A stretch of DNA of 64,000 nt, taken from NCBI RefSeq assembly GCF_000340215.1, contig NW_006921532.1, forward strand, positions 8,243,735-8,307,734, in the 5' to 3' direction. This document shows positions 33,117 to 43,729 of the stretch, in pieces; positions within the stretch are counted from its first letter, which is position 1, and the number at the start of each line of letters is the position of its first letter. The position numbers and the translations under genes were made by a program. The notes under the pieces were generated by a model. That model worked only from the letters and a program-made list of their open reading frames with translations. It was not told the origin of the DNA and ran no database searches. This DNA comes from Pseudocercospora fijiensis CIRAD86 (lineage: Eukaryota; Ascomycota; Dothideomycetes; Mycosphaerellales; Mycosphaerellaceae).

Positions 33117-33566
33117 ATGTCCCACTCTCTCAAGAAGAAAGGCGACTCTCACAAGTCGAGCCACCCCAAAGGCACCACGGCGAAGCAGTACAACGTAAAT
33201 CGTCGCCTATACCCATACCCAGACCCTGAAGATGACAAGTTCGCCTCGGGAACCATTCGAGTCCACTCCATCGAGGGACTCAACCCAAGAGAGCGGATTC
33301 TGGAGAGCTGGACCCGCTGCAGAAAGCCCAAGGGCAGGCTCGATGGGACTTGTGTATCAGGTCACGCAGGGTATTATGTGCGACTCCAGAACGGTGAGCT
33401 GAAGGCAGCGATCAAGCTGTACGGCGCGACCTGTGAGCACGATGGCCAGGGCGGAGTTGGAGACGAGGAAGAAGGCGGGAAGAAAGAAGGAGGAGAGGGA
33501 GATGGAGAGAAGAAGGAAGGAGCTGCTGGTACTGGGGCCGTGGCTGCAGGCATGGTGGCATCTTGA
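33117..33566 (+). CDS. Hypothetical small basic protein with acidic/glycine tail
   Basis: A single exon of 149 residues from the ATG at 33117 (MSHSLKKKGDSHKSS). The frame is open further upstream, but the extra sequence looks non-coding. The centre reads IRVHSIEGLNPRERILESWT and GHAGYYVRLQNGELKAAIKL, suggesting a small globular domain; the tail is a low-complexity Glu/Gly/Lys run (EEEGGKKEGGEGDGEKKEG). I do not recognise the family and cannot suggest a function. Confidence 0.5.
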   Translation: MSHSLKKKGDSHKSSHPKGTTAKQYNVNRRLYPYPDPEDDKFASGTIRVHSIEGLNPRERILESWTRCRKPKGRLDGTCVSGHAGYYVRLQNGELKAAIKLYGATCEHDGQGGVGDEEEGGKKEGGEGDGEKKEGAAGTGAVAAGMVAS

Positions 33567-34080
33567 GTGGCCGGGATGGGATGGGATAAAATGTCACCTG
33601 GAAATAATGCTTCAGAGTCGCTGCGCTTGTGTGATCGGAGGATAGGGTATACCTGTACGCGTACGGCTCAGTCCGCTTGTCGCTTCTCTTTGATTCGCCA
33701 GAACGGAAGCCACGCTAGCTGGCGGTTCCCGGTTCCCCAGTCCACCAGCTTCACCCGGTATGAGCAGTACACACAGCCTTGGATTGGCAGGAGAGGAGCC
33801 TGACCAACAACGACATGATGATATGCGGCCAGGTTGCCTTCGAAATTTGGACTTCTCGATCGATTCTCCTGCATATCTAGGTGCTCTCCTCTTCGACGCC
33901 CCGTGCCTTCGTCCCACGATTCCCAACTTCTTGCAGCTCATGCTCCGAGCAGCGGCCGTTCTGTAGACCTTGCTCATCATGCTTTCTTTTCCACTCTCGG
34001 CGCCGGACGCCATGCTGTCTAGTAGCCACACAAGCTCGCCCAATAAGTCAAATCCATCATGTCCTATTCATTGGCAAATC
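33567..34080. other. Convergent intergenic region
   Basis: 514 bp between the hypothetical gene and the SEC26 stop. It contains one copy of a dispersed repeat at 33651. Confidence 0.5.
33651..33689 (+). repeat. Dispersed 39-base repeat, copy 1
   Basis: ACCTGTACGCGTACGG followed by CTCAGTCCGCTTGTCGCTT. It matches 34 of 39 bases at 40298-40336. Both copies lie 85-135 bp downstream of a plus-strand stop codon. Confidence 0.7.
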
Positions 34081-37000
34081 TCAGGCCAATTCTCCGATTT
34101 TGTTCAAACCTTTGAGGGATCCCAGCGACAAGGCTAGGCCTTGTGATCTGCTTCGTATCCGCATGAAACCTGTGACAGGCCCATTCTCGCCCTCTTTCTC
34201 GACACTCAAATTTGCGAGAGCGTCCTCGCCTGCAGAAGAAGTTAGCATTGCAATGCACGTGAGAAGATACTTTTCGTCTTACCGAACACAGATCGCGCGT
34301 AGAGATTGGCGCTCAAGAACTGGCATTCTCCCTCTAGACTGGCCTCTGGCGTCAAACAGCTCATGTTTGTTACTTTCATCAAGGCTTGCAGGAACTCCCG
34401 AAGACCTTTGCCGGCCGGCATCTTGGTGTTGATGTTAACCTTGTTCTCCCACTCAAACTCGGTCCACATGGTCCGGAACTGTGTCTCTGTACATTGTGCT
34501 GGCTGGATGTAGTCCATGATATCGACGTGAACATCATTCAGGATGACCACGTTGCTCTCCGTGGAGGAAGGTCCGTCATAAACAACATTTCCAAAAATTA
34601 CTCCTGTGTCGGTTGACGATACTTTGATCGTTGCTTGCACGTTCAAAAAGTCGAGCCCTGGAAGGTTCTGCGTCGTAGGTCTCTCCACAACCTTCAGGTC
34701 TCCTAGCGTAGCGAACTCGACCGATAAGTTCTGAAGCGTTTCTCTTGTCTGATTGACCAAAAGCACGTCCAAGATGATGTCAAATTGATGCACCTGTACG
34801 TAGGCCTCCGCGTAGACCGGATCGGAGAAGCCAGTCAGCTGAACAACGCGATTCAGCTTACTGGAAAGGTCTTCAGTGGTGGCGTCACCACCTGTTGCCT
34901 TCTCGAGATCGATCTCGGCTTCGTCACCCCCATCCTGGTTCTTTGGCTTGAGCTGACGGATTGTCACCACGTCATCGATTTGAATGGCATTCTTAGCTTG
35001 CAAAAGCGCTTCCTTGGCCGCGCGCTTCTTCTCTTCGACTTGGACCATGTCGCGGAAAGCCTTTCGGGTATCGTTAAGAAATGCGACTTCCAGGTCCTTC
35101 TTTTGTTGAAACTCAGCCAAAGAGCGCACGCAGGACATGATACGATCGACAGAGTCTTCGTCAATGGGCGCCTTGACAAATTGTGACTGGCCAGCACGGA
35201 TGATCGAGATCATGATCAGCATGGCTTCGGCGCGGAGAGCATTCACACGCGCTTGGTCGACTGAAATTTCCGAAAAGCGCATCACGAGCTTGGTCAATGT
35301 AGATGAGAGCACGGTGGCGAGGAAGTAGTCACCGTCCAGAATCAGCTGACGCAAAGGCGGCTTCTGTGCAGCCTTGACAGCATCAAGCTTCGCTTTAGCC
35401 GAAGCTGTGCTGGTAAGTGCGCTTTCCGTAGCGTATGTGCCATCTGCGAGCACTTTTCGCGAACCGGTGGGTGCTGCAGGCTTCGCGTGACCATTGACTT
35501 GGTCGTTGGGCTCCGCTTCGCCATCAGGCTGCTCTTCAAGCAGTCGTGCCTCAGATGCAACAATGGGAATCTCACCCAAGCTGGCTCGAATTCGCTTCCA
35601 TGCCTCTTTGATATCATTCTGTTCCAAAGAGTACTCTCCGACGATCCACAAGCTTCCTCTGTAGACTTTGCCGGCACGCACTTCGCTGAGGGTGGACACC
35701 AGCCTCTCAACGATCGAGCTGCGCATCTTGGGAAACTTCTCAACCACCTCTTTGACGAATGAGATGACATCCACCGCTGAGGCGTTGTTGAAGTCCGAGA
35801 TGAAGTCCATGAGCAATCCAACCACGCTCTGCGCAATCTCGGAGAACTTGATAGCGCACTGATGTATGGAGTGGATGAGCAGCGACCTGTATTCGTTGTT
35901 CTTCTCATATTGCTCGTCAACAGTCTTGGAAAGCTCTTTTTTGAGCAGCATGACGACTTCCTCCACGTTCTTGCTCGAGACCATGTCCATTGCCAGCTCA
36001 AGAGCCTTTCTCCGCACGTCAAGATCCGGGCTCGAAAGTACACGTAGGATTTCCATCGTAAGGTCGTCGAGAATGCCCTCGTTGGCCTTTCGTAGCGAGT
36101 TCACTTTTTCGAGCACAATGAGCTTGACGTTGTTGTCCGGCTCCTTGATGGCCAATTCAATGAATTTGCCGGCAGCAGCCTTGACTGCAACTGGGTTGCT
36201 TGTCAGTGCTGTGAGAGATGAAGCGGCCTCGTAGACAACGGTCGAGTCCTTGGCTTCTAGAAGATCGAAGATGAGGCGCAAGTATCGAGCCTTGTTATGC
36301 TGGTTTTGTACAGCATCTTTCCTGATGAACTCGAGCTCGACCAGCTGAAGCAGCTCGCTTGAGTTGGGAATGCCTTCGAACACACCACTCAAGTACTCGA
36401 GAGCCTTTTCATGGCTGATGCTGAGGAGTGCTGCGAAAGCATTGCGCTTGCAGGTGTTGTCACTTTCAGATTCCAAGAAGTTTTGAATGAGCTCTGGAGC
36501 ATCTGGCATGAGAGCTTCAGAGTGTTGGTAGATGGAAGCGATGGCGAATACGGCATTCTTGCGCACGTATGAATGACGGTGCTCGAGGCAGGAGCGTGCA
36601 GGGGCGAGGAGCGGTTCAATGAGCTCGGGCTCTCGCAGCTTGCAGAGGAATCGGAGGGTGTTGCCGCGGATGTACTCGTTCGGATGTTGCAGGTCCATAC
36701 GAATACCGTTACTGCGGAAGATCAGCACACCAACACCTTCACGGACTCGGTATTATGCAGCGCCAACGAATGTCCTTACCAGACCAGAATCATCTCCTGC
36801 TTGAGCTTTCCGCTGGCATCGAGCTTGGGGCATATCTCGTAATACAGATATAACAGCTTCTTTAGCGGCTTGCTCTTGCTCGGCATAACGAATCGAATGA
36901 TGTGCATTAGCAAGCCAGGCATCGGGTCGCCATTGAGCATGATCGTCAATATGCGCTTCATCGTTTCCTGTTTCATCTCATCGCTTCCCTTCTCCAGCTG

Positions 37001-37084
37001 GTTCTTGAGGTCTTGCTGCGACGGCTGGTCCGCAGCATTGTCCAGGTGGACTAAGCTGTACGAATGCTCCAGAAAGGTCGCCAT
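34081..37084 (-). CDS. SEC26: Coatomer (COPI) beta subunit
   Basis: Three exons (36780-37084, 34283-36711, 34081-34229) encode 960 residues, the normal size for beta-COP. The start [20 protein letters not shown], the block [20 protein letters not shown], the first splice restoring [20 protein letters not shown], and the HEAT-repeat region [17 protein letters not shown] are diagnostic. The C-terminal appendage region carries the conserved [14 protein letters not shown] and [20 protein letters not shown] sequence, the latter partly in the last exon. Beta-COP is part of the F-subcomplex coating Golgi-to-ER transport vesicles and is essential in yeast. It is divergent from mago nashi. Confidence 0.96.
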
Positions 37085-37497
37085 CTTGGACGAGTATTGC
37101 ACGCAAACCCAATATGTGTCTATTCGAGGCGAGTCCTCCTCGCTGGCAATGTTCTAGTGCGCCAACCCTGGCCAAATTGTCCGTGCCTTCCAGTCAGGAG
37201 CTTTCGTAGGTTTTCTGAGCCCAGACTGAAGAATTGCCGATGCAGAATTGAAAGTCACGGCTGAGGAGGACCGTCGTGTGTGAGAGAGATCGCGGGATCA
37301 GATTTGGAGGTGGAGGTGGTGCTCTGCTCTGCTCTCCTGCTCCTGGACCGACTTCAAACGTGGTCTCTCACAAGCCGGACCCTGTTCCGCCATTTGATGC
37401 TTGGCTTGGCATTTCGCAGCCCTGCCGAGCCTGCGCCTGCACCTACGAACGTCGATCTCTCTTGATCTCTGGACCATCCTTCTCTGTGACCATCAAA
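37085..37497. other. Divergent promoter region
   Basis: 413 bp between the SEC26 and mago starts, rich in CT-type pyrimidine stretches towards mago. No specific site recognised. Confidence 0.5.
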
Positions 37498-38359
37498 ATG
37501 AGCGAGAAGACGCCCGAACCATTCTACGTTCGCTACTAGTAAGTGCTGACAGCCCTGACCTGTTCTTGGCCTTCTCGCAAGCAGATTGTTGCAGGCCAAG
37601 TAGCGCAGGAAATCTACGAGACCTCATCTGACCGTGATACAGCTCTGGACACTCCGGTAGATTCGGCCATGAGTTCTTGGGTATATCTTCGTCTCACATG
37701 CTGTATTGCGCTGTCGTCTGACACGAGAGTTCTGCAGAATTCGACTTCAGAGTGGTAGGCGACGGCCGTTCCGCTCTCGCACGATATGCAAACAACTCCA
37801 ACTATCGGAATGATTCCCTCATTCGAAAAGAGAGTATGCGACTCGACCAATTATTTTAACGAGAATGGGACACTAACATGCGACAGTGTGCGTAAGCTCA
37901 CTCATGGTGGACGAGATTAAGCGCATCATCAAAGATAGTGAGATTTTGAAGTCAGTACCGCAGCGAATATTGTCAACACTGCATAGAGGGGGCTAACATG
38001 GCAACAGGGAGGATGATACAAAGTGGCCGCAAAAGAACAAGGATGGCAGACAGGAGCTGGAGATTCGCATGGGAGGCGAGCACATTTCCTTCGAGGTGAG
38101 ACTTTGCTTGAGTGAGAATTGAATGATCTCGCTGACTTGAGCGCGCTGTGTCAGACCGCAAAAATTGGCTCCCTGGTCGACGTCAACGAATCCGAGGATC
38201 CAGAGGGCTTGCGGGTGTTCTACTACCTCGTGCAAGACTTGAAAGCTCTGGTCTTCTCGTTGATCTCACTTCACTTCAAAGTATGTCTACGGCTCGTCGT
38301 TTTGCTTTGATTACACAGCACATTACTGACTGCATCGTTTGTAGATCAAGCCTATCTAG
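37498..38359 (+). CDS. mago: Mago nashi homologue, exon junction complex core
   Basis: Seven exons (37498-37538, 37643-37680, 37738-37833, 37887-37950, 38008-38095, 38155-38280, 38345-38359) encode 155 residues. The joined protein reads [20 protein letters not shown], then [40 protein letters not shown] and ends [15 protein letters not shown], nearly identical in pattern to Mago across eukaryotes. Mago pairs with Y14 and eIF4A3 in the exon junction complex deposited on spliced mRNA. The gene is unusually intron-dense for this window: six introns in 468 coding bases, one exon of 38 nt and a last exon of 15 nt. Confidence 0.95.
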
Positions 38360-39068
38360 GTGGCCGCTGCCAGATCTGGAAATTATACAACATTGTCCAG
38401 TTCGTTCGCATCAAGACCTTGCTACCGAATGTGGCCTGAAGGAGTCCACGCCGCTGGACCCGCCGAGAATAGCCGACCGAATGGCTCGCAGGCGCATGGT
38501 GAAAGGTCGTAATGAAGTCACTCCCATAGAGACATTGGTACAATGAGAGATGAAGTCGATGATACCAATGGAAGATCCGCTGTTGTCGAATGGTGGGTAT
38601 CCGCCCTGCGATCTCGGCGCAGGAATGTTACAGAGACATGCAACAAGCACTTCAACTGAGGCTCTCAAAATTAGAACTGCACAGCGGAGCACTTTTCAGT
38701 TCGGGTGATTGCAGAGTAGACGGCTCAGAACATTCTTCTCAAGCGTTCTTGTGGTGTCTCGGCAGCACGTGTCCATGTTCTTCTCCAGAGTCAAAGAGCT
38801 CGGCTGTGTTGCTGCGTTTTGACGGGGCCAGTCACTGCACGTCATCCAGACCGTCGACAGGCCGTCTCCCATCTCGAACCACTTACACCATTGACAACAA
38901 CATCATCTTTCGCACACTCTTCTCGGGCGCAGTCTTTGATGCGGTTGCATGTGCGAATGGGCTTCCTTCCTTGTACATTGTAATGACCTTTAAAATCACT
39001 TCCGTGAGCCCAAACTCTAGCCACGCTTCCATATCCTTGCGCGCAACCGTCACGCGAGTGCCCTAAGA
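38360..39068. other. Tandem intergenic region
   Basis: 709 bp between mago and GID4. A 158-codon frame (38590-39066) starts with ATG but has no recognisable motif and abuts the GID4 start, so I treat it as chance. Confidence 0.5.
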
Positions 39069-40164
39069 ATGCCGACACCCAGCGAAGACACTATTATCGA
39101 TTCGACAGTTGTATCATTCGACGAAGAATTACGGCGATGCCCACCCGAGGAGGCTAGAGAACGACGCACGCAAAGGCAGGAGCAGCTCGTAGAAAGAACG
39201 GACCTCTCTTCCGCTGGAGCGGATCGTAGCGAAGAACAGCGCGAGAACCTAGCGCGACCTGAACAAATACCTTCTCCAAACGATGCGCCGCAGTCAGACG
39301 CAAGACGCAGTGTGAATGATCGATTGCAGCCTCCCAGGCCGAACACAAAGGTCAACGAAGTAGATGATGCAGGCATTCTACCAGAACCACCATCGCCCAC
39401 GGTTGGCTCGCCCGATGCGCCTTCTGAGAGCGATGTCAGGCTAGCACAGAGCATGTCATCAACAGCAATATCGTCGGAAAGCAATGCGTCGCCATCACCA
39501 CTATATTTGCATTATGCCGAGCTGGACCGTGAGAGATATCTTGGGCTCAATTCGACTACATCTTATCTGCGACCTGGCAGTAAATTTCGCGGTACTCAGC
39601 AAAGTGATAGGCAGGTTTATGATGTTCAGGTCGAGCTGAAAGATGTGGACATGGAGGAGAGCAGACTCTGTGGATACCTGAGAATACAAGGTAAGACACT
39701 GCATTCGCTTGTTGATGCGGAGCTGACAGACCGCAGGCCTCACGGACGACCACCCTACCCTCACCACGTTCTTCGAAGGCGAGATAATAGGACCTCGATA
39801 TCTCTTCCGTACATCTCACCCAACGTGGGGCTCCTCAGAAAAGGTCGACCTTCAACATTGGGCCCGATTCCCTGCATGGCGACCGCTAGCCAAGAGTGCG
39901 AGTAAGAACTCGCTGTTCACGCTTAAGAATCCATGGGAGAAAGAGCACTTGTTCATGCGATGGAAGGAGTATTTCCTTGTCCCAGACCACAGGGTAAAAC
40001 AGATCAGTGGCGCTAGCTTCGAAGGTTTCTACTACATTTGCTTTGACCAAAGATCTGGAGGTGTAAGCGGCATATACTTCCACAGCAAGAGCGAGAAATA
40101 TCAACAGCTGGAGTTGCGATGGGTGGACGACGGTGGCAGAGTACCTGCAGTGGAGTTCCGATGA
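39069..40164 (+). CDS. GID4: GID4/VID24-family substrate receptor
   Basis: Two exons (39069-39690, 39737-40164, intron of 46 nt) give 349 residues. The N-terminal 150 residues are acidic and disordered. The Gid4 beta-barrel begins at about residue 180 with SYLRPGSKFRGTQQSDRQVY and VELKDVDMEESRLCGYLRI, passes LTTFFEGEIIGPRYLFRTSH and HLFMRWKEYFLVPDH, and ends with SFEGFYYICFDQRSGGVSGI and FHSKSEKYQQLEL. Gid4 recognises N-terminal proline degrons and docks them on the GID/CTLH ubiquitin ligase, which removes gluconeogenic enzymes when glucose returns. Confidence 0.93.
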
Positions 40165-40490
40165 AGGGAATCGTGAATTTGCAGTATATGGGCCGGGAAG
40201 TGAAGGATAGTCATTCTTTCATGCTTGTGATAGCGTTGTGGCGTTCTGGGATAGCATAGGAAGGGGATATATCGGCAAAGCTGTAATTCACAGTATCACC
40301 TGTACGCGTACAGGTGAGTCCTCTTGTCGCTTTTCTAGCATGAGTGCGGCAGTCAATACAGCATGCAAGCCGTGTTAAGGCTGGCTGGCCCACACGGTAC
40401 GCATCGACGCATGCCACCGCGTGGATACATACACTGTACATTCTCTTGCAAACGTCGGGTGGCTAGCGATCGACAGGTTCTTCAACGCGC
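40165..40490. other. Intergenic region downstream of GID4
   Basis: 326 bp with no gene. It holds the 22-base palindrome and the second copy of the dispersed repeat. Confidence 0.5.
40296..40336 (+). repeat. Perfect 22-base palindrome within dispersed repeat, copy 2
   Basis: Positions 40296-40317 are a perfect palindrome with centre CCTGTACGCGTACAGG. The sequence from 40298 on matches 34 of 39 bases of the repeat at 33651, whose palindrome is broken on its right half. Confidence 0.75.
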
Positions 40491-40934
40491 ATGCAGTGGT
40501 GCCGTGCGTCGGTCTTTGTCGTTCGCATGATTCTCCATACGAAGCAGCGTGTTCCTGCATTATTGGCCATTTGGTTGAAGCAGGACTCAAACCTGTTCGA
40601 CTTCGACCGTTGCGACATCCGGCTGGAAGGAGAGTTTGCCCGACATCGATCCGAAAGTTCAATCCCGTGCCTTCGTCTGCACTTCACTCCTCGGTTCCCT
40701 GATCTGCTTTCATTATTTCGTATTCTTCTCTCGTATCTGCACATCAGACTCCAAGGACCATTGCGAATGGCCAGCGCACTTGCGTGGTATTTCAAGATAC
40801 TGCAGAAAGCAGTCCTCGCTCGTCGGAACTTCGGCCACGTTCCCAGCAGAATACCTAGCAATGACCTCAATGTGGAGGAGTCTGACGACGACTCTGCGAT
40901 CGCGTCTCCTGGCTTGACCGGCAGTGATGAATGA
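40491..40934 (+). CDS. Possible small hypothetical protein
   Basis: An ATG-started frame of 147 codons. I do not recognise it. The last 55 residues, from a second in-frame ATG (MASALAWYFKILQKAVLARR), look the most protein-like and end in an acidic Ser-rich tail (NVEESDDDSAIASPG). The N-terminal half has poor codon character. It could be the last exon of a gene whose start is elsewhere, or chance. Confidence 0.25.
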   Translation: MQWCRASVFVVRMILHTKQRVPALLAIWLKQDSNLFDFDRCDIRLEGEFARHRSESSIPCLRLHFTPRFPDLLSLFRILLSYLHIRLQGPLRMASALAWYFKILQKAVLARRNFGHVPSRIPSNDLNVEESDDDSAIASPGLTGSDE

Positions 40935-41502
40935 GCAGCAGAGACCCAGGGTTAACGGTCTCGTTATCTGCAAAACCGGGTTGTTCACACAGCTAATCGA
41001 CTGACTCGGTATTGGTGCGACAGCACTGTTCAATACCGTCATGTCGACAAATCATCCAGTTGCTCAGACCACTAGAATGGCCATAGCTTCTTCTTGTTGA
41101 GTGCAGTCGAAAGAAAGAAGCACAAAAGAGCTATCCTAAGCTCAACGTAAGTCTGACGCTTTGGGTCTCACCAAGATGAACGCTTCCGTATTCTCATGTC
41201 GACGCGGCCTCAACCATGATTATACCACGCCTTTCATGTGTACGACCTCGCGTTCAACGCCTGTTGAAAGCATCGGCCGCTTCTCGTGCGACATGAAACA
41301 CTGAAGTGCGGCTCGGACTTCTAGCCTCAAGAGTGATCTCATGGGGTGACCACAAGTTGGCCTTCTGTAGAAAGACCACGTCCGCACAGGCCGCGTAAGG
41401 CTGTTCTTTCACGTCCTCGGCGGTGCCACCGCCGCTGCTAGACCCGCCGACCCAGTTCAGCCTCGCGACCACATACGCTGCCCTCCCATAGACAGAAAGT
41501 GC
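40935..41502. other. Intergenic region
   Basis: 568 bp with no gene-like frame or clear repeat. Confidence 0.5.
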
Positions 41503-41841
41503 ATGAGAGGCACCTTGTCACTCTGCCATAATGCTTACTGTGGATCAAAGATCGTGGTTCTCTCTTTAAAGAGACCTTCATTCTTGGAAGCTTGGGCTCC
41601 ACCCGACAGTGCCGGCTTTGACGATCACGTAATCAGCACGCCTACTACACTCGCAACGACTTGGTCGGGAAACAGCAGTATTCCAGCACCAACTGGCACT
41701 CCTGGTACCACTCCGGCGTACACAAGCGTTCCATCTGGCACTGTTCCTGCAACTTCCACTTCGGCCACAGCCTGCCAGACTTCCCTTTCCGGAGCTTACC
41801 AAACTCCTCACCTGATCACGTGGATCGCAAAGGACTTGTGA
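41503..41841 (+). pseudogene. Fragment of a But2-domain-like secreted protein
   Basis: The frame has a Thr/Ser/Pro-rich segment (PTGTPGTTPAYTSVPSGT) followed by CQTSLSGAYQTPHLI, which resembles the start of the But2 C-terminal domain in fungal secreted proteins (C-x-T-S-L-S-G..PHLIVPVD). It then diverges and stops (TWIAKDL), so nearly the whole domain is missing. The N-terminus has no signal peptide. I read it as a decayed gene fragment; the match covers only about 15 residues. Confidence 0.35.
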
Positions 41842-42601
41842 AGCAGCATTATTAGTGTAGGTTGTGGTGCCTTGTACAAGTCGCATGCTCAAACATGCGT
41901 GTGTTGCCACTTCCGACCATGTGGGAACATGCCTGGTTCAGCAATAATAATAATGCGAAGAGGGCAATGAAATGATCGACTCTTAGGAGCACGAAAGCTC
42001 GTATTGACAAGCACGCCAATTGCTGAGGCCACTATGTCTGTCATGTCCGGCATGATGATGTGTCTGTCTGAGGGCCAGCGGGCGTTGTCGTGATGAGATG
42101 CAGTCGCAGATGCAGAAGCATGCACGACGGCGACCAGCCAAGATGAAGCCAAGATGACCTGGGCAAAGTCAGAAATTGCGCGTGGACAGCGCTGCTATTT
42201 CCAGCGTTCAAAGACGCGCTACTAGAGCTTCGAGGCTGTAATAAGCAGCTATACCAGCTTTGCACACGGTGTAGTTGCATGCACAAGGCAATGTCACGTA
42301 TGGTGAACAGTGTGGAAGAAGGCGAAAACACACTACTGCTTGTTGCTATGAAACCCATGTCGGAGTCTTGGAAATTTGGCGCGGCCGTCTCTAGACATTT
42401 AGATTGACGCGCTGGCCCAAGCGCCTTCCACCCTGCTTCCATTCATTTGCCAATACCAATATAAAGCGTCCTCGCCTCACCCTCGCTCACTCTCGCGCGC
42501 AACGGCCACTGCCCCTTACCGCACACCTCAGTCGTTATCAATTCTTGCTGTCGCTACATACAACCACATTTCCATTTTCCATTTACCACACTTCGCTCAA
42601 C
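41842..42601. other. Promoter region of the GPI-anchored protein gene
   Basis: 760 bp without a gene. A TATAAA at about 42460 and a long CT-rich stretch from 42470 to 42600 directly precede the next start codon and probably form its core promoter and leader. Confidence 0.5.
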
Positions 42602-43203
42602 ATGCGTTACGCCGGTCTTGCCGTCGCGCCATTCGTGGTCGCTGCCTTCGCGCAATCCGAGTCCTCGTCGACTGCCTCGCCCACCGTATCGACATACACT
42701 TACAGCAACGTCAGTCGTCGCGAACGCCGTCGCCTCTTCCTAGCCAAGTGCTAATCGCCTTACAGACCATGACCAACTTCCTCTCCCTCACCAACTCTGA
42801 CGGCGTTGTCACTGGCATGCCAACCCTCAGCCATGGCCCACAACCTGCCGCCGAGACCTCTCAGCCAGCCGTCGCTATCGTGCCAGCCGGCCTTTCTCCA
42901 GGCATCACCACTTTGGGAATCAACATCGGAAACTCCACTTCGCGCAGCTCTTTCGTGGTCTCCATTGGCTCGAGCACAACCGTCATCATCGGTGGAGCTC
43001 CAACTGGCCTGTCCATCACCACCGGCTCTAGCGCAGCTATCGTAACCGGCACTGCTTCTGGTTCAAGCTCGAAGAACACTGCCTCGGGCACCTCCACCAA
43101 ATCTGCTTCCGCCGCGACCTCCTCCGCCGCCGCGAACTCCAACCTCAAGATTGCCTCTGGTGCCGTTTTCGGTCTCGGTGCTCTTTTCGTTGGCCTTTTG
43201 TAG
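42602..43203 (+). CDS. Small Ser/Thr-rich GPI-anchored cell-surface protein
   Basis: Two exons (42602-42709, 42766-43203) encode 181 residues. The N-terminal signal is MRYAGLAVAPFVVAAFA. After the splice comes a conserved-looking region (TMTNFLSLTNSDGVVTGMPT and FVVSIGSSTTVIIGG), then a Ser/Thr/Ala-rich low-complexity spacer likely O-glycosylated. The C-terminus, SNLKIASGAVFGLGALFVGLL, has the small-residue site and hydrophobic tail of a GPI-attachment signal. It probably resides in the plasma membrane or wall. The pyrimidine-rich leader and strongly biased codons (GCC, ACC, GTC) suggest high expression. Confidence 0.8.
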
Positions 43204-43729
43204 AGATGGGAAAAGTACAAGAGGGATGACCCAGCCTCAGCTTTGAGGCATTCGAGCTCAGGCGCAATGCTGCTGTCGAGCGGTCATGAAGAGTCGAAAT
43301 TTGGAAGCTTTCTAGTTTGATCATATTTCGAGGCGCATGGACAGCGGAATCGGTTTATCACGATACTATACCCCCAGCAACATGATTGAGCATGATTGTA
43401 CATGCACTAATTTATCTATACGAAGATAGGCATGAAATGAAAGCACAACAGTCTACACACGAGACTCCTCTTCCAAGTAGAATCCGCGGTGATTCAAGTG
43501 CCATCGAGCTGTTGCCCAAGGCATGATTGGAACTGACTTGTAACCTCACAATGCTTTGCCAAAGTACCTACATGATGATGCCCTGTCGCCTGCGCAACAA
43601 TCTGAGTCGCGCTAATGCAAGGGACCACTTTCCCCACCACACACTCCACTCGTCGGCAGCTCCCAAGAGCGAGACTGATCTGCCATACCATACTAACGAC
43701 ATCGAGATCAATTTTGCGCACTGTCAAAG
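43204..43729. other. Tandem intergenic region
   Basis: 526 bp between the GPI protein and DPP III genes. No feature recognised. Confidence 0.5.

Noticed and set aside
35342..36043. 233-codon minus-strand frame inside SEC26
   Set aside because: It overlaps the SEC26 coding frame on the same strand; the SEC26 frame carries the conserved residues.
38590..39066. 158-codon ATG-started frame before GID4
   Set aside because: No recognisable domain, irregular composition, and it ends three bases before the GID4 start, leaving that gene no promoter.
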